Below are positions 1-14,700 of a stretch of DNA of 64,000 bases, piece by piece (the stretch's first letter is position 1; every line of letters starts with the position of its first letter). Source of the stretch: Mesocentrotus franciscanus (Eukaryota; Echinodermata; Echinoidea; Camarodonta; Strongylocentrotidae). Location: contig CP137667.1 of the NCBI GenBank assembly GCA_037976565.1, forward strand, positions 31,796,459 through 31,860,458, in the 5' to 3' direction. The notes under the pieces were generated by a model. That model was not told the origin of the DNA and did not search any database. It was given only the letters and a program-made list of their open reading frames with translations. The position numbers and the translations under genes were made by a program.

Positions 1-62
1 TCGCTGAGAGAGAGCTCTGGAGCGAGTCTCAGGCGACGTTCGGCCATCTCTTTGATCTTGAT
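1..62 (-). CDS. PHLDB: PHLDB exon 10, partial at window edge
   Basis: The acceptor is CTTCTTGATATCTTACAG ending just before 62, with a good pyrimidine tract. Reading in phase 0 from exon 9 gives 20 open codons starting IKIKEMAERRLRLAPELS. The other phase-compatible reading hits a stop. The position corresponds to the end of the family coiled coil (LEKKYSSL in vertebrates). The exon is GC-rich like the other coding exons. The donor is outside the window. Confidence 0.62.
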   Translation of the reverse strand, partial: MKIKEMAERRLRLAPELSLS

Positions 63-2763
63 CTGTAAGATATCAAGAAGGAAAACGATAGATAATTAAT
101 CTGTTGACTACCAACTTCTCTGATTCCCCAAGTCCTAGTCCACAAAATATTCACTCTCCTTAAAGGCATCGTTTAACAATGTTAAATCTGTGATGCATGG
201 CCCTACGTGTTATCAGTGTCTGTGATCTGGTGTAATATTGAAGCCCTAAAAAAATTGCGCTTCAAAATGATCATGAAGTGCCTCAAAAAAGTAAAAATCT
301 TTGAGTGACCGGTTTTACCATACTTATTTTCCCCAATAGACTGTAGTGTTATAAAAACCGTTAGGAAAACAAAAAATGAAATTTCAAATTCCAATCACAA
401 ATATCTTGATAATGAGACAGGCGATCAGCTTGTAAAAGTCATGGGATTCCTGACTGACCTAAAGGTTTATAATTATGATTGCAGCATGAGCTAAATCCAG
501 GATTTTGTTTCAGAATCTGAGGCAATGTTACAGAGTCACTTTAAGGAATGGGTTAAGTCTATGCTCCACACTATTTTTTGACTTAGATTTTGGGCACTCA
601 TTTGTCATTTGTTCCTGTTAAAGTCGAGCCCTTGGTTGAGTACTTAAGTTGTAAATTTATGAAACTATTGTATGACAAACTTTCTCTGGGCAACCATTAC
701 TCTTAAGTCAATTTCTTAAACCTGTTGAATTACTGTATTTTTGTTCGTGCACCCGTTATATTTCTTTTCATTTTGAATTGTTATCTATTCATGATATATT
801 TAGAAGGCACTGAAACATCTGGGGAGTGTTTCACAAAGACAAAGATCAACTTAAGTTGGACTTGAACTATGGCAGGCCGTTCATGCCACTAGTTCCTCTA
901 ACCATTCCTGGCATTGGTTTCTCAAGGGACGTACAAATCGTGGTCACAAATCTACAGAATTTACATTTTTTAATAATTCATTATTGAAGGAAAAAATATT
1001 ATCTAACGATCATAGTTAAGAGACCAATGGTTAGAGCAACCAGTGGCATGAATGGCCTCCCATAGTACACGTCCAACTTAAGTCGATCTTAGTCTTTGTG
1101 AAACACCCCCCTGGTTCACCAACTAGAGATTCTAGTAAAAGGCCACTAGTCTTGAAGAATTTACCCGAAACTCTGAATCTTGAACCTGGAGACGAGGAAG
1201 CTTTCTTACCATTTCTGGATTATCTTTCTGATTAGGTAGTATATGTCTTGAGTAGTAGAGGACTAGGTTGTTGTACTGCTTCTCAATGCTTAGCAACATC
1301 TTCTTCTCCTAAAAGGACGAACAGAAGGAGAGAGGAAAGGATGACAAGGTTGGTAAGGTTAGAGAAGGACAAAGAATTTTATGTAAATGGAAACCAGGGA
1401 CCTGTTGCATAAAACTTACCATTAATGGTAACTACCATGGTAACATTGCTCAACAGCAAATCAAAATCAAGTATTCCATGGAGGTTACCATTGATGGCAA
1501 AGTAACCATCAATGATAAGTTTTATGCAACGAGACCCAGATGAATAGGACTTGCACTGTTTCTTAGCTACATGTTTTGTCTTCTTCCTCTTTGAGTGCAA
1601 ATTCAGTCAAAAACTTCAAGATAAAGGCTCAAACCAGTCGAGACCCAACTTCTGCATCTCACTAAAAATTCTATCTACCGGTAGATGGTTTTCTGTGGCC
1701 TTGCCAAATATGTGGCAAGTTACTTTTGCAAAGGTGAGCTTCTCCTGCACACCAACTAAAATAAAATTATTTCAATACTATAGTAATATAAAAAACATGT
1801 TTTTCAAAAATATTGAAATCATTACTCTGGCTTATCCCCAGCTACAATCATTTTTTTCACAGGGAATTCTAGGGAAAAAAAATCCTGTTGGCAGTATACA
1901 GAATAAGAAAATATTTGTAATGTGATGTAATGTGATGGTTATTTAACCTGGCTGCTAAGAGAGCACAAAGGCTTGTAAGTAAGCAACCAGACGGCCGACG
2001 GCTTTAGGTCCTCTCCGAGGGACCTGGGCCCCGTTGCATAAAACTTACCATTGATGGTAACTTTGCCATCAATGGTAACTACCATGAAAACCTTGATTTT
2101 GATTGGCTGTTAAGCCCTGTTACCATGGTAGTTGCCATTGATGGCAAAGTTACCATCAATGGTAAGTTTTATGCAACAGGCCCCTGGTAGTGAGGATTAA
2201 TGCCTTACCAAAGGGCACTAGCGCATCGTCTTGGTTTCGAACCCGGGTCACCGGATTTCGAGACCACTGCTCTACCAACTGAGCTATCGCGCCTCCTCAA
2301 ATTTGAAGACTACAGTAGACATATACACTTTAATTTCCTCAAGGAAAGTGATTACCTTATCCTCAAAACAGTGAATTGGTGGTTACTTTCTAACTCTAGT
2401 GTATACCCTTCTTCTGAGCAACCATGTATCTTTAAAAAAAAAATTATTTGATAGACTTCTGACATCTTACCTTTTCTAAGTGACCTATGGCCGCTACTTT
2501 CTTCTTCTCGATGGTCTCTGCTTGTTTCTTCGCATCACTGATGATGTAGTTCATCTGCTTGTTGATGTCATATACTGTCTCCTGGAATGTAAAATAAAAA
2601 GGAAAAAAGATAGTGACTATGAGGTTGCTCTCAGACCTATCTATCTTCACATTGCCCTTTGAATCGTGACACCTTTTACATTAACATTTTATATAATACA
2701 TGTTTAAGATATTAACTCCAAACTTTGTTATATGCAGTGAATTATTTGAGTATTTCAATTGTA

Positions 2764-2794
<31 letters not shown>

Positions 2795-5700
2795 ATGTAT
2801 AACAAAAAGTGAAATAAATGCAAGAATCTAGTGGCATTTTAAGTATCTCCACATCATCAATATCATCATAGTTATTATCTCTTTTCCAGTACACTCAAGT
2901 TTATATTATCATGCAAAAGCAGCAAATGTACTTCTTTTTGATCAAACCCCTAAAAGGCATGTTTTATAGAACCCCAAACTTAGTTAGAGGTAACAAAAAA
3001 TGAACAATCATATGAAATATGAAAACAATGTGAAATACAAATTCACTTTAATCCTACTCAAAGGACACACCTAAAATTTGGATCCACTCTAATCATACAA
3101 TTACTTTCTTTCAAACTACACATGACTCAACAAGAGAGGGCACTTTAGTAAGTGACTTACAGTACAAAAAGAAATATAAAATCGCCTTCTTTTGTTATAA
3201 TTTGATGGCAATTAGTCATACTTGACTATTGTTACCAATGACTTTATTATTATCATCTTTTCTCCTCTCTCTCTCCCTCTTAATTGATAATTATTTATAT
3301 ACTATCTATATTTTTCTTACTTTTTTTTATTCCTAACAAACCTATATACATTGTACATATACATCTCTTTGCAATGCTTCCAAATCATGGTGATCGACAC
3401 TGATGATTTAGAAAGGTTAAAGTCAGACAAATACCATGCCTGTCATGAGTAACATTCTCAATACACTTGTAAATAATCAGCAATGGTGTCTGATCTATTT
3501 TGGCATGAATTCAGCAAATGTCTCACTCAGCTGGTCTCCCTAAACCATCTTCTTTTATCCGATTGCCAAAAACCATGACATTCTATTGTCTGCACCACAT
3601 CTGTGTTCAATTTAGCAGGACTAAAGTACAAGTGCGGGTCAGGCAAGTGGGATAAAGTTCTTTAACATGTAGTCATGTATACATGTAATTGTACATGGTC
3701 ATAGGCTACTGCTCATGTTCAGTTATTCAGATATTAACTAGCTACAAGTAAAGATAATTTCAAATCGATTCAATTTCAATTTCGATTTCAATTTATTTTT
3801 CTATTAAAAACGTAATAATTACATAATGAATACATACAAAAATACATTGGTAGGACCCCTAAGAAAGCAGAGCTATTAGGAGGGGCCCTGTACAAATACA
3901 AAGAAATTTATGAAAATAGTTCATATTTCATAGAAATGTTCATGACACAGAGAAACCTGTCTATAAAGACCACACAAAAGACACAGGAAAAGCAGTCTTA
4001 ATATAGACAGCCTCAGGGTTTTTATCTAAAAGTGCCTTCAGTACATGTTTCAATGGCAATTCTGTTCAAGGTGAACAAAAAGTGGGCTTTATAGACAGGT
4101 GGTCTTTCTATACTGTTGATTGCTAAAGCGGGTTTTACTTGAATATAAAACCATTTTGAAAGAAGCAGACGATATCCTTTCTCACCTTTGAATTCTTCAT
4201 CTTCTCCTCCTCCTCGTCTTCCTCTAACGACAACCTCTTCTCCTGGATCTCCTTCTCCTCCTCTATCTTGGCCTCGATCTCCAGCTGCCTGAACTCCAGA
4301 TCCTCGAACTTCTTCCTCTCCGAGTCCAGCTGGATGGAGTCTCTCCGGCCAGGGATAGGAGCTCTTCTTGTTCCTCTCGCGGCGATGTCTCGATCTTCTG
4401 CTTGAACTCGAAGTGCTGCCTCTCAAGGCTTTGGAGACGCCGCCGTGCTTCTTCGACGCGCAGACGCTCCTATGAATCAAGAAAATCGACAATGTTAATG
4501 TTGAATTTGAGAGGTTGAAATGGCTGACTGTAATTAGCTAGCCAGGCAACCTAAGCATGCTACAGGGATTGCACCCAGGTTTACCTCCTAAAGGGCTTTG
4601 AAGGAGGGAACAGATTCAGCCCCTGGTAAAATTAGGCTTGGGTCAGCAGCCCACATTATCTTTCTTAGAGGTTTTGCTCTGGGTTGCTTTTCATCACTAG
4701 GATGGTTCCACCAGGGCCCCGTTTCACAAAACTTGTTATCAATAACATGTTACAATAACTGTTATAAGCTACAGAAATCGTGGCATTTGATTGGCTGAGA
4801 GCAAATTTGTCATAGAAATTTAGCAGTTGTTATTGATAACAAGTCAGGTCTTCAGAATCCATTAAAAATGTGTCGAAAATAGAATTGAAAAAGACCATTA
4901 TAAAGGCAAAAATGGTACTATACTAGTTGATCACCTTAAGACAAAGGGGGTCGCTAATACATGAGTTGGGTATGATATCATGCAAATCATAATCACTCTT
5001 CGCTGTCTCTGTGCTATTTGGAGAGAGTGATTACAAGTAACAATCCCCTTTGAAATAAAGCTATCAGTAATGTATGCCGAATCTAGCCTTAATTAGAGAG
5101 GATTCCCCGCTGTGTTGTAGAATGGTAGAAGAAGGTCACTATGTTTTGCACCTGATTAACAAATGCACCGTAGAAACATATCAAAACATGCTCCTTCCCG
5201 TTCACCGGTATACCACTTCTTCAAATACATATACATATATGCTGATGGATAATCAAGCACTGTGATAGAATTAAGGTTGAATTTTAACATTAAAATCATT
5301 AACAATAAGTTTTGTATAGAAGTAGCAAATACTTCATGATTTCTAATTTTAAAAAAAAAAGATTAAAAAAAGGATGAGAGCCAAGAAAAATGCTTGTGCC
5401 TGACAAGACAAAGTATTGTTAAGAATATCTGTGAAGGTTATAAAGAACAGGAGATAGTAAGCTTGTAAACTTAATAAATATTTTTAAAAAATCTTAAATC
5501 AGATTCATATAACTTGCAATTGTTAAACAAGCAAAACAGGGTAGAAGCGCTATACTCCCAGTATAATTATGTAGAGACTGCTCTTTTACTATATACTTAT
5601 TTGATGACATACAAAAGAAAAATCCCCCAATTTCCCCAATTTCTTTTAAAACAAAATGGTGAAGATCAATAATGTAGTATTCCAAACAAAAAAAAGTAGG

Positions 5701-8700
5701 CAAGTTGTGTCAACAAGTGTTTAAGGGCTTATTATTAATCATACACTGAATGTTATTCAGCTTATTAGCTGCCTTGGTCAGTACTCTTAATAAACCATTC
5801 AATCGATTATAAACACGCTTTCTACTTAATCAAATAATCTGCTTGTATTGTATCAATAGATCAAGAGAACCGAGTCGGTGATAGAAACATGCTGGCGACA
5901 TGAGCGCTTTCCTGCATTACACTCATGTTACACAAACTCACGAGGTTTGTACAGACAATGCTTCCCTCCAAAGAAAAATAGATTTCGGCAGCTCTAAAAT
6001 AACTCCATCCAACAACACATTTCTTACAAGCACATGACTAACACGAGCATCACAATGTTTACAAATGTTGATTACCTCTAAAGACGTAGATTTCGACAAC
6101 TCTAAAATAGAATCAATGAACTATCCCTGTCCATTACAAAAGCATGGTGATTACACAAGCATCTAGATGGAACACGAGGGGTATATCATGAATAATCCTA
6201 AAAGTAGTCCTGTTTCTCAAAAGAAATGGCAATAGCAAAAGCATCTAGTCGGCACACAAGAGCATATTATTCCAACTATCCATCTTCCTGGTAAAATCTG
6301 GGCAATAACATAGGATCTAGTCAAGGCAGGAGAATGTATTCTATAATCCAAGTATTGCTTGAAATATTAAAGCGGACGATTTCAACAAAAGCATCTGGTC
6401 GACACACAGGAGCTCATACTAAATGCAAACTACTGGTATTCCTTTTCCTTGTACGTGAGGGTGAAAATAAGCGACAAGTCGATGAAGGGAAGGTATAATC
6501 CTGGCTATTCCTTTCCTTGTAAGAACATGGTAGTAACACGATCATCGAATACACGCAGGAGACGGTTCTTATCCTGAATACCAGTATCTCCATTCCTCTT
6601 GAGAATATAATATCAACACAAGCATCTAGTCAACATCGCAAGGGAGGTCGTAATCCTGACTATCTCTATTCCTTGAGAGAGTATGAAATTTAACACAAGC
6701 ACCTGGTCAACATCAGAGAGGTTATTTTAATCTGAAAAACACGGGATGTTTTAATCCTACACATCTCTATGCCTTGTGTGAGAGTGCGAGGTTAACACGA
6801 TCATCAAGTCGGCACGAGGGACTCGGAGGGAGGCTGTAACATGAATAATTGTGGTGTGGGCTCTTTGCGGCTAACTTAAGCTGAAGATAACGAGACAGCA
6901 CATCCTAGGGGGTGTGTGATAGTTATACAAGGAACTGCTCGTCGCTGAAGCTAACTTTAGCCCCAGATAACTAGACAGTGCCCTTCTGCGGCAAAAGGTA
7001 GCAAATCACTTCTCTAAAAGGTCAAGAATTGGAACCATTTCAGAACATTCTACCACTGAAGTAACACTAACCCTAGCCCTAACTATGACCCTGGGACCTA
7101 GCCCGGAATGTAACCCTGACCATGCTCCTATCCGTAACTATAAATGTAACCCTGACACTGACTCAATCATAACCTTAACCTTAACACATTACATCGAAGC
7201 ATGGCAGGACTAAACTGCAGTTAAGCATCCAAATGACTGCCAATACATGTCTTTAAAGGATGCTACTGTATTTCTTCAACACTTAAAATTTCACTTTGTC
7301 ACTTGAGTCCTTCTGCCATTGAAGGACATCACATCCTTGTGGGATGTTTTTACAAGAGGGAAGAGTAAATCCCATCAAGTAACAACAGGAACTACGGACA
7401 TGACGAGAAGGGACGATTCACAGCGAGGACTGATCTCTCCCTTGTCCCTTCAGTCATGATTAATTAGGACCATCACGGTGACCAGGCAACATGCTATGGA
7501 ATAACTCATCCTAGACAGGGATACGAAGGGCTATCTTTATCAGCTCTACTATATTATCAAATTGGCAACACTGGTATTTTTTCCAAGGATTAACTCACCC
7601 TACCACAGTGATTTTTTAAAGGATGTAGTTGATACTTTTGTTTTGTTCTTCCTCAAATTGGCAACACTGGTATTTTTTCTAAAGATTAACGCACTCAGGA
7701 CAGTGATTTTCAAAGGGTGAAGTTGATCAACTTTTCTAAATGATCAAATTGGCAACAGTTCTACCTCATTCTATGGCTATACTTTAAAAACAAAACGTCA
7801 CGTTTGCCCGAGATGACGGACAGGATGAGAAAGGACGAATCGCGGCGAGGACTGATCTGTCCCTTGCTCTTTCAGTCGTTATTAATTAGGATCATTATGG
7901 TGACCAGACCTATCTAAACTTCTTGATAAATGGACTGTTAGGTAGTTATTGCTGTCAAAAATATCAAATCAATGTGACCCTCTTCAACACACATCCAGAA
8001 TATTCATAAACAACCTTGTTCATAAACTTAAGCTATTTACAAAAAAAGTACAACAAATTGTCAAAAATCTATATTCTGAATGGGACACTCATCTATACAC
8101 ATCTATTATTAAAAGATCTAGAGAACAGACCCTTTCTCGCTTTTCTATGGCATCGTATGACATTTTATCCTTCTTTCGTTTGAGAGTGCTAACATGGGCC
8201 TCCCTCTCTTGAAGTTCACTGAGCTCGCTTCTGTGTTCTCCCTCCAGTAGGGCCGCTTCCAACTCCAACTAAAATGGGGGTGTTGTTTGACATGCCAAAT
8301 GGAGGGACACAGTGATGGCACAAATTGCACAGAGGGGATGATGGTGGCATGAGGCAATGTATACATCAATATCAAGGCAAGTATATATATATATATATAT
8401 ATGCAAGAACCATTGTGATGTCATGCGATGACCATTGTGATGTCATGCGATATCAGTCGATGGTGTATAATGCCGAACATGCATTCAATATGCACATCAT
8501 GTCAACAAATGTATAAATATATATATATATATATATAATATAAGAGATGTGAGATATAAATGTATTGTAAACATGCTTACATCAAAGGAAGAAGGAAAAA
8601 GACAACAATCATTGTTACAATTAAAGAAAACAACAACAACATCAATAAGGAGACAACATGATTTTAAAAGAGAAAGTAGAAAATGGTGAAGAATTTGAAT

Positions 8701-11700
8701 TAAAACAATGAGAAAACATGAAATTATTAGTACAAAATGTGATCAGAAGCAAATATACAAAATACGAATTCACGAAAAAAGACAAATTAATAAAATACAA
8801 TATGAATTGTGATGAAAACGTTTGGATATGAAAATAAGTTTTGAGATGTAGAAAGAGTACAAATATAAAAATGAATTAAATACAAAACATAAAAACAGAA
8901 GATAGTTAATTAAAAAGTGATGGTACAAAGTATTAATGTGAATAAAACAAATGAAATAGTTTAGTTAAAGCAGAAATGAAATGTAAGAATATGAAGAAAC
9001 ACAATCAAAAGTGATTTGAAAAATGTTAAAAACAAAAAGCAAGTATGAAATTTTAGTTGAAATGAAAATGAGTTAGGAAATTAAGAAGCATATATCCAAC
9101 AATGAGACAGAAATACAAACAAACACACAGACAGACAAACAAACAAACATTAAAAGAAACATAAAGCAACATATTTAACAACACAATCACAAGGTTGGGG
9201 ATAAAGAGAAAAGAAAGATTGAACAGAAAGTTAAGCATAAATCAACAAAAAAATAAAGAGAGCTGAGATAAAGTCAATTTAAATATAAAGTCAAAATCAT
9301 AGAGCAAAGTTGAAGAAACATAAATAGTAGAAGTGAAAAATAATAAAAAACACAACAAAATAATATATGCAATAAGCAGAGAATGAAAATAAATCAATAC
9401 CTCTTACAATTGAGTAATAATGGAAGAGAAGATGAAATTTATAGATACATTTCAAAGTTTGCTTGTTCACAATCAAGAGAAAAAGAAAGATTGTTCAAGA
9501 TTCATTTTCCAAGATATGATGAGATACTGTACTAATTTCAACTCATGGCAATGAATTAAGTAATGATAAGTAAACAAGTGAAATGTATGATTTCATACAC
9601 TTTCAAAAGTAAGAAAGACTTGGATTGAGTTACAAATGTGAAATGTGGGATTCTCAAACTACTTCAGAAAGTAAGAAAGACTTAAAATATAAAAGTAACA
9701 TTCAATTCCATAGGCAAACCATGAGGAATATTGTAACAGAAAAGACCTATGACAGAATATAGAAATGGCAAGTTATGATGATTTATATCACTCAGCCCAT
9801 GTGCATCAATATTCCATACAAATTAAGAAACTAGTATCAATATAGATCCATAAACATAAATGTCTACTAACAATCCAGATACATCGGGATTAAAGATTCT
9901 GCAGGACGGGGAACAGCATTGCAAAGAGACTGTGCAGAGAACAAAGTTTTGCTTTTTATTCTCCTCTCTGACTAAAATCGATTACAACAGAAGATATCCA
10001 TATGGCCAGGGCATTTTGACAGCGGAAACGATTATGTAATCATGTTGGCACGTGTCACTGTAAGGATTCAATGAAGGAGGAACCAAACAATTCTGTCTGT
10101 CACCTCAGGTCGAATGAGGGTCACGCTACTTCCTGAATTTCTGGATCTGGAAAATTGTTCCTTTTCTTGTCAAAATGACAGAAAGAGGGAGGGGGTGACC
10201 CCGGACATTTTTCCGTAACATTGACTCTGGATTTAATGAATGTTGAGTAACATGTCTGCTTCAAGCCAGTATGATAAATTGAAAGCGTTAACAGTGAAAA
10301 TGTATATGTTTTCGAGTCAAACAGGTATAACTAACATACAAGTCTAATATATCATAAACTAAAATGACCATTCACTATCTGTTCATTAAAAAAATTCTCT
10401 ATCAGTTGACCCTCAAACAAACAGTACATAGAGAGAGAGAGACAGAGAGAGAGAGACAGACAGACAGACAGAGAGAGGGGATAACATACTCAAGAAAAGA
10501 AATGTACGTACTAATCTATCACTCTCAAATGTGATGTCTGGTACTTCAATACTAATTTCAAGAAATGAAACAAACCCTATCATTGAATTCCAGTTAACGA
10601 AACTGAAATACGATTTCCCCTTTAAAAGCCAAAACATACACAAACTTCTTCCTAAACATGACCATGACTAAACCTGTAGATCTGATCCCAAATACGATGA
10701 GGCATTCTAACATTGCTCGCCAGGTACACAGGAAAATCTAATTAACACATTATAAGACACGCCAATATATGTACATGTATTACCTCTCTAATCATAGTGT
10801 ATAAATGTTCACACTTTGTATTTCTTTCATTCAAAGTATTCTAAGCCAAATTGCTCTATTTATACGATGGTTGTTATGTTTGTTGCACTGATTAACCAGA
10901 AACTTCCATGGCAAGGCTCTCGCTAACAATCTAAATTATTTATAAACATAGTACATCGTGTTAACCTTATATTCTAGAACTAGATTGATCACTAATTCCC
11001 CAAATTAATTATTTCTATTCTTTACTTAAATCATATGATGAATAATGTATGCTTTTACTTCTACCTTTCTAAATAACATTAATTATTAACTGTTGTTGTA
11101 CTTGCATATCTGTTGATATAACTATTGTAATAATTTATTAAAATATAGGAATTTGATACGATAGATACTTGTAGCTTTTTCCAACCTGTCAACCTGAATG
11201 GTATTCTTTTCTTTATCTCGTATCAGATTTGATCTATTTCAACAAAATACTAATCCTTTTCAGAAAATATCTTTCCTGCAATGCATAAATCTATGAGATA
11301 CATAAAAAAGACAATTAAACAAACAAGTGCCCACTCAAATTCTTTTGGCAGCGTTCTGCCTCTGTAAGCAGAATTAATCTTCTTTTTTTCTGGAATTAGA
11401 ATTCATCAATGAACTTCCACAGAGAACCCAGAATGCTGTTTGTACAATTGAATCAATTTTCAGGAGTCCTAGAAATTCATGACTTTAATCCACGCATTAA
11501 TCCACGCATTAATCCATGATTTAATCCATGAATTAATCCAAGAGAGGAATATAAGCCTAGGATTAATCAAAAACTCATTCATGTTGAGCTCACAATAAAA
11601 CAGGTGGTAGAAAATGCTCAGAAGTTGTCTGTTGTGAACTAAAAGGTCATTAACACATTATATACCTTTCCATAGTAGTAATACCCTTCTGGCTCTCGGC

Positions 11701-14700
11701 TGTTAATATCATCTGTTCAATGCCAAAAAGGCATTAATTTCGTATTAAAGTACATGTATATGAGATTAACTAATTTTTATTTTTTGATACACATTAGTTT
11801 TTTAACTTCCTTAAAACCTCTTTTGTATTTTCTTCTGTTTTGTGATCATACACTGTATATTTGTCATTGTACACTTCTTTAATATGTATAATTCTGCTGT
11901 GACATAATCTCTGTTATTGTACAACCAATGGAAAAAGAATTTCTGTTGTATGACAGATGCGTCAATAAATCCAATTAATGCCCTTCTGGCTCCAAACAGA
12001 AGATATGACGACTGATCTAATAGCTAGAAGGATGTTATTGCTATTAAAGGATACATGTGAATGCCCTTATACCTCTCAACAGACTATCTGCCCATTTTTT
12101 TTCCTTCAGTTGGTCCTTATCAAAGAAGTGAAATAAAGTGTTCTGCAAATATGTCCTAGAGCTTGTTTGTGTCTAGTTATTATCTTTTTAATAAAATCAT
12201 TTCAAATTTCAAATAACTGTATTATTCAATATTCCAAACAAAGAGTTTTTACAAATATCCATTAATCAATTAAACTAAAGGCTTAATTATAACAATGTAG
12301 ACTATGTAGGATGCACAGGTCTTTGTCATAGGCCGAATTGTGTTGAAAATGAAATTGCACTGTGCATGCACTGTGTACAGTAAAGTACATTTTCAAATAA
12401 TATGAAAGGAATAATAGTTCAGATTATTCTGGAATGAACTGCTATGTAAAGGTAGTATATTGAACAGAAATAGAGAATAAGTAAGAAGACAAAGTATCCA
12501 CGCATACTCTTTGATTGACATGGAAGCAATAATTCAGATATCTTTATCCCTATGACTTAATCACAACAAGCCAAGCCGTTGTCAAAATCAATCTCCCAAT
12601 ATTACAACCATAAAGTATCACAAAGCTGACTTTGTGCTTACCGAATGTTTGACAGAATCCATAGAATTAGTCCAAAACCCCATCGTAAGACACAATCTCA
12701 TTGCCAAAAACTGTCGGAGAAAGGGCGATTTTCGGGGGGAACCGAGTGTCACCTATGCAAGTGCGGAGGGTGAAGTTGCGGAGAGGATATACTCATTTAG
12801 AAAAAGGGCAGGCTTGAATTTCTAGCTTTGAATTGGAATCAATCAATTAGTCATGGGGGATTTTTGCGAGGAGACAACTGTAGAGAGGAGATTAAAGTAT
12901 TCTCAGCCAAACATGAACAGGAGCAATAGACTCTTCCAAGGAGTTTTAAAGAGGGAATCTGATCTTGGAGCATGTCGATGCCAGTTTGCTTTCTGATTTT
13001 ATTTGTTTGTATCATAGCATGATTTTCTCCACATTTTGTGCATTTCCTCAGTTGATGACAACTGCTCACTCTTGTGGATGCCAGCTTGTTTTTAAAATAC
13101 TTTTCATTCAAAACTTTCAAATTTTCTTTCAAGATTCTTGCAAAAATAAACAATCATTCTAACTACGTATAGAGGTGTAGTGGTCTAGTGGATACGTTGT
13201 CGGACTGTGGATCACAGGGTTCGCGGTTCGAGCCCCGACACGGCACCAATACCCTTTGGCAAGACATTAATCTACATTTGCCACTCTCCACCCAGCTGTT
13301 AAATGGGTACCGGTAGGAAGGATTTCTTTTAATGCTGTGAGCACCAAAATTGGTAGCTTAGGAGGTGGATATGTGTGCTATATAAATATCCAGTATTATT
13401 ATCATTATCTATTTCTAGGCAGCAAATCTTGAGCAAGAAGAGCATTAATTCTGTGTTAAAGTATACAAGTCAATACCCTTATGGCTTCATAGTGACAATA
13501 CGAATTGAAGTATTATAATATCTTTCTTATTCATCTTTCAATTTTGTTTTATAACTTACTATAAACTCAAAACAACTTGCAATCTGGAATAGCCTAGCGT
13601 AAGATAGATACAGGCAGTATTTCAACTGAAATAAACCTTCAGATTCTTCCTCAATTAAAGGAGAGAATGTAATATATTGCTCCTTGATTAACGGAGATTT
13701 TCTCTTTAAAGATACCCTATCATTTCACTGTATGCTGTATGGCGGAGTGAAGTGATAAACTTCTGTTGCTAACTTCAACAGCTACTCTGAGCTTTATATC
13801 ACTACAGCTAACAAAAATGTCTATTAGTAAACGGGGATGCCTATCTGCAGATATGCTAGAAATGGATTGGAAAGTATTCAATTAATTGAAATCCGGGTGG
13901 GGGGAGAGTCTGTAACAAAAAATGGAAGTCACGTTGGGTGTAGTTATCAGACACTTGCGGGGGTGCTAGACGACGGGTTGCTTGGTGTTTAATCGCTCAG
14001 ATTTAGCGACAGCCATTCTTGCTACCAGATAGGAATGCGTTTTATAGACGTGTTGAATTTTTCAAACAACAGATGGTTAATCCTAATCATTTCCTTCATT
14101 TTTTTTTTGCGCCGCCGTAAAGGAAGCCCTGTTCACATATGCTATTGTAAATCACCTCGAAGAAACCACCAAAGATTTGTTATATTAATGACGTAACAAA
14201 GATCACGTCATATTTCTGTGTCTTTAATATACCCAGATACAATGCAGGTATCAAAGGTGAAGTCCACCCTGATATTAAGGTGGTTTTAATAGAAGCAGAA
14301 AAATGAGAGAAACAGGTCGGTAAAAGTTTGAGCAAAATCTGATTAAAAATAAGAAAGTTATGAATTTTTGAAGTTGCGATCAATCAAACACAAATTGGCA
14401 ACTCTGTGACTTATCTTGCAAGCTCCTCTCCCATTTGCTTTGTTCATAAAAGTCAATAAAATTTCCTTTTCTTCATTATTGATGATGGAATAGATTTTTT
14501 CCATACAGGGGTTGTATTCAAACATATTTGCAATAATTATATTTGGGTGCATCTATGATTAGTTTATTCTCAACTTTACTTGTCATTCCTTGATTAATAA
14601 TATGTTTTTATTTTGCGGTGGTATTTTCATTAAGGCAGCTCATGTGGGAACGGGTTCTACAATACAATTTTTAGGTAATACCATGCTTACTTAACTCGAT

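Larger units (their letters stand above)
63..2470 (-). other. PHLDB intron 9, with foldback elements and a SINE
   Basis: Non-coding AT-rich intron. Recognisable contents are a foldback element at 820-1111, two related elements at 1397-1537 and 2026-2186, and a tRNA-derived SINE directly beside the latter at 2187-2300. I see nothing recognisable in 63-819 or 1538-2025. Confidence 0.8.
4470..8130 (-). other. PHLDB intron 7, with diverged tandem repeats
   Basis: Contains a family B foldback element (4714-4850), a degenerate tandem array of about 80 bp units (about 5890-6860), a telomere-like TAACCC-rich stretch (7066-7200) and a 91-96 bp repeat (7558-7760). No coding sequence is supported; 4851-5889 holds nothing I recognise. 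Confidence 0.75.

Noticed and set aside
2187..2300. tRNA gene on the minus strand
   Set aside because: The A and B boxes are intact, but the acceptor and anticodon stems do not pair and the SINE tail follows directly.
7066..7200. Interstitial telomere
   Set aside because: TAACCC-like units are irregular and short, and similar tracts occur three more times. A degenerate simple repeat explains them.
13171..13250. tRNA gene on the plus strand
   Set aside because: Same reasoning: it is the head of a SINE whose body is repeated elsewhere in the window.
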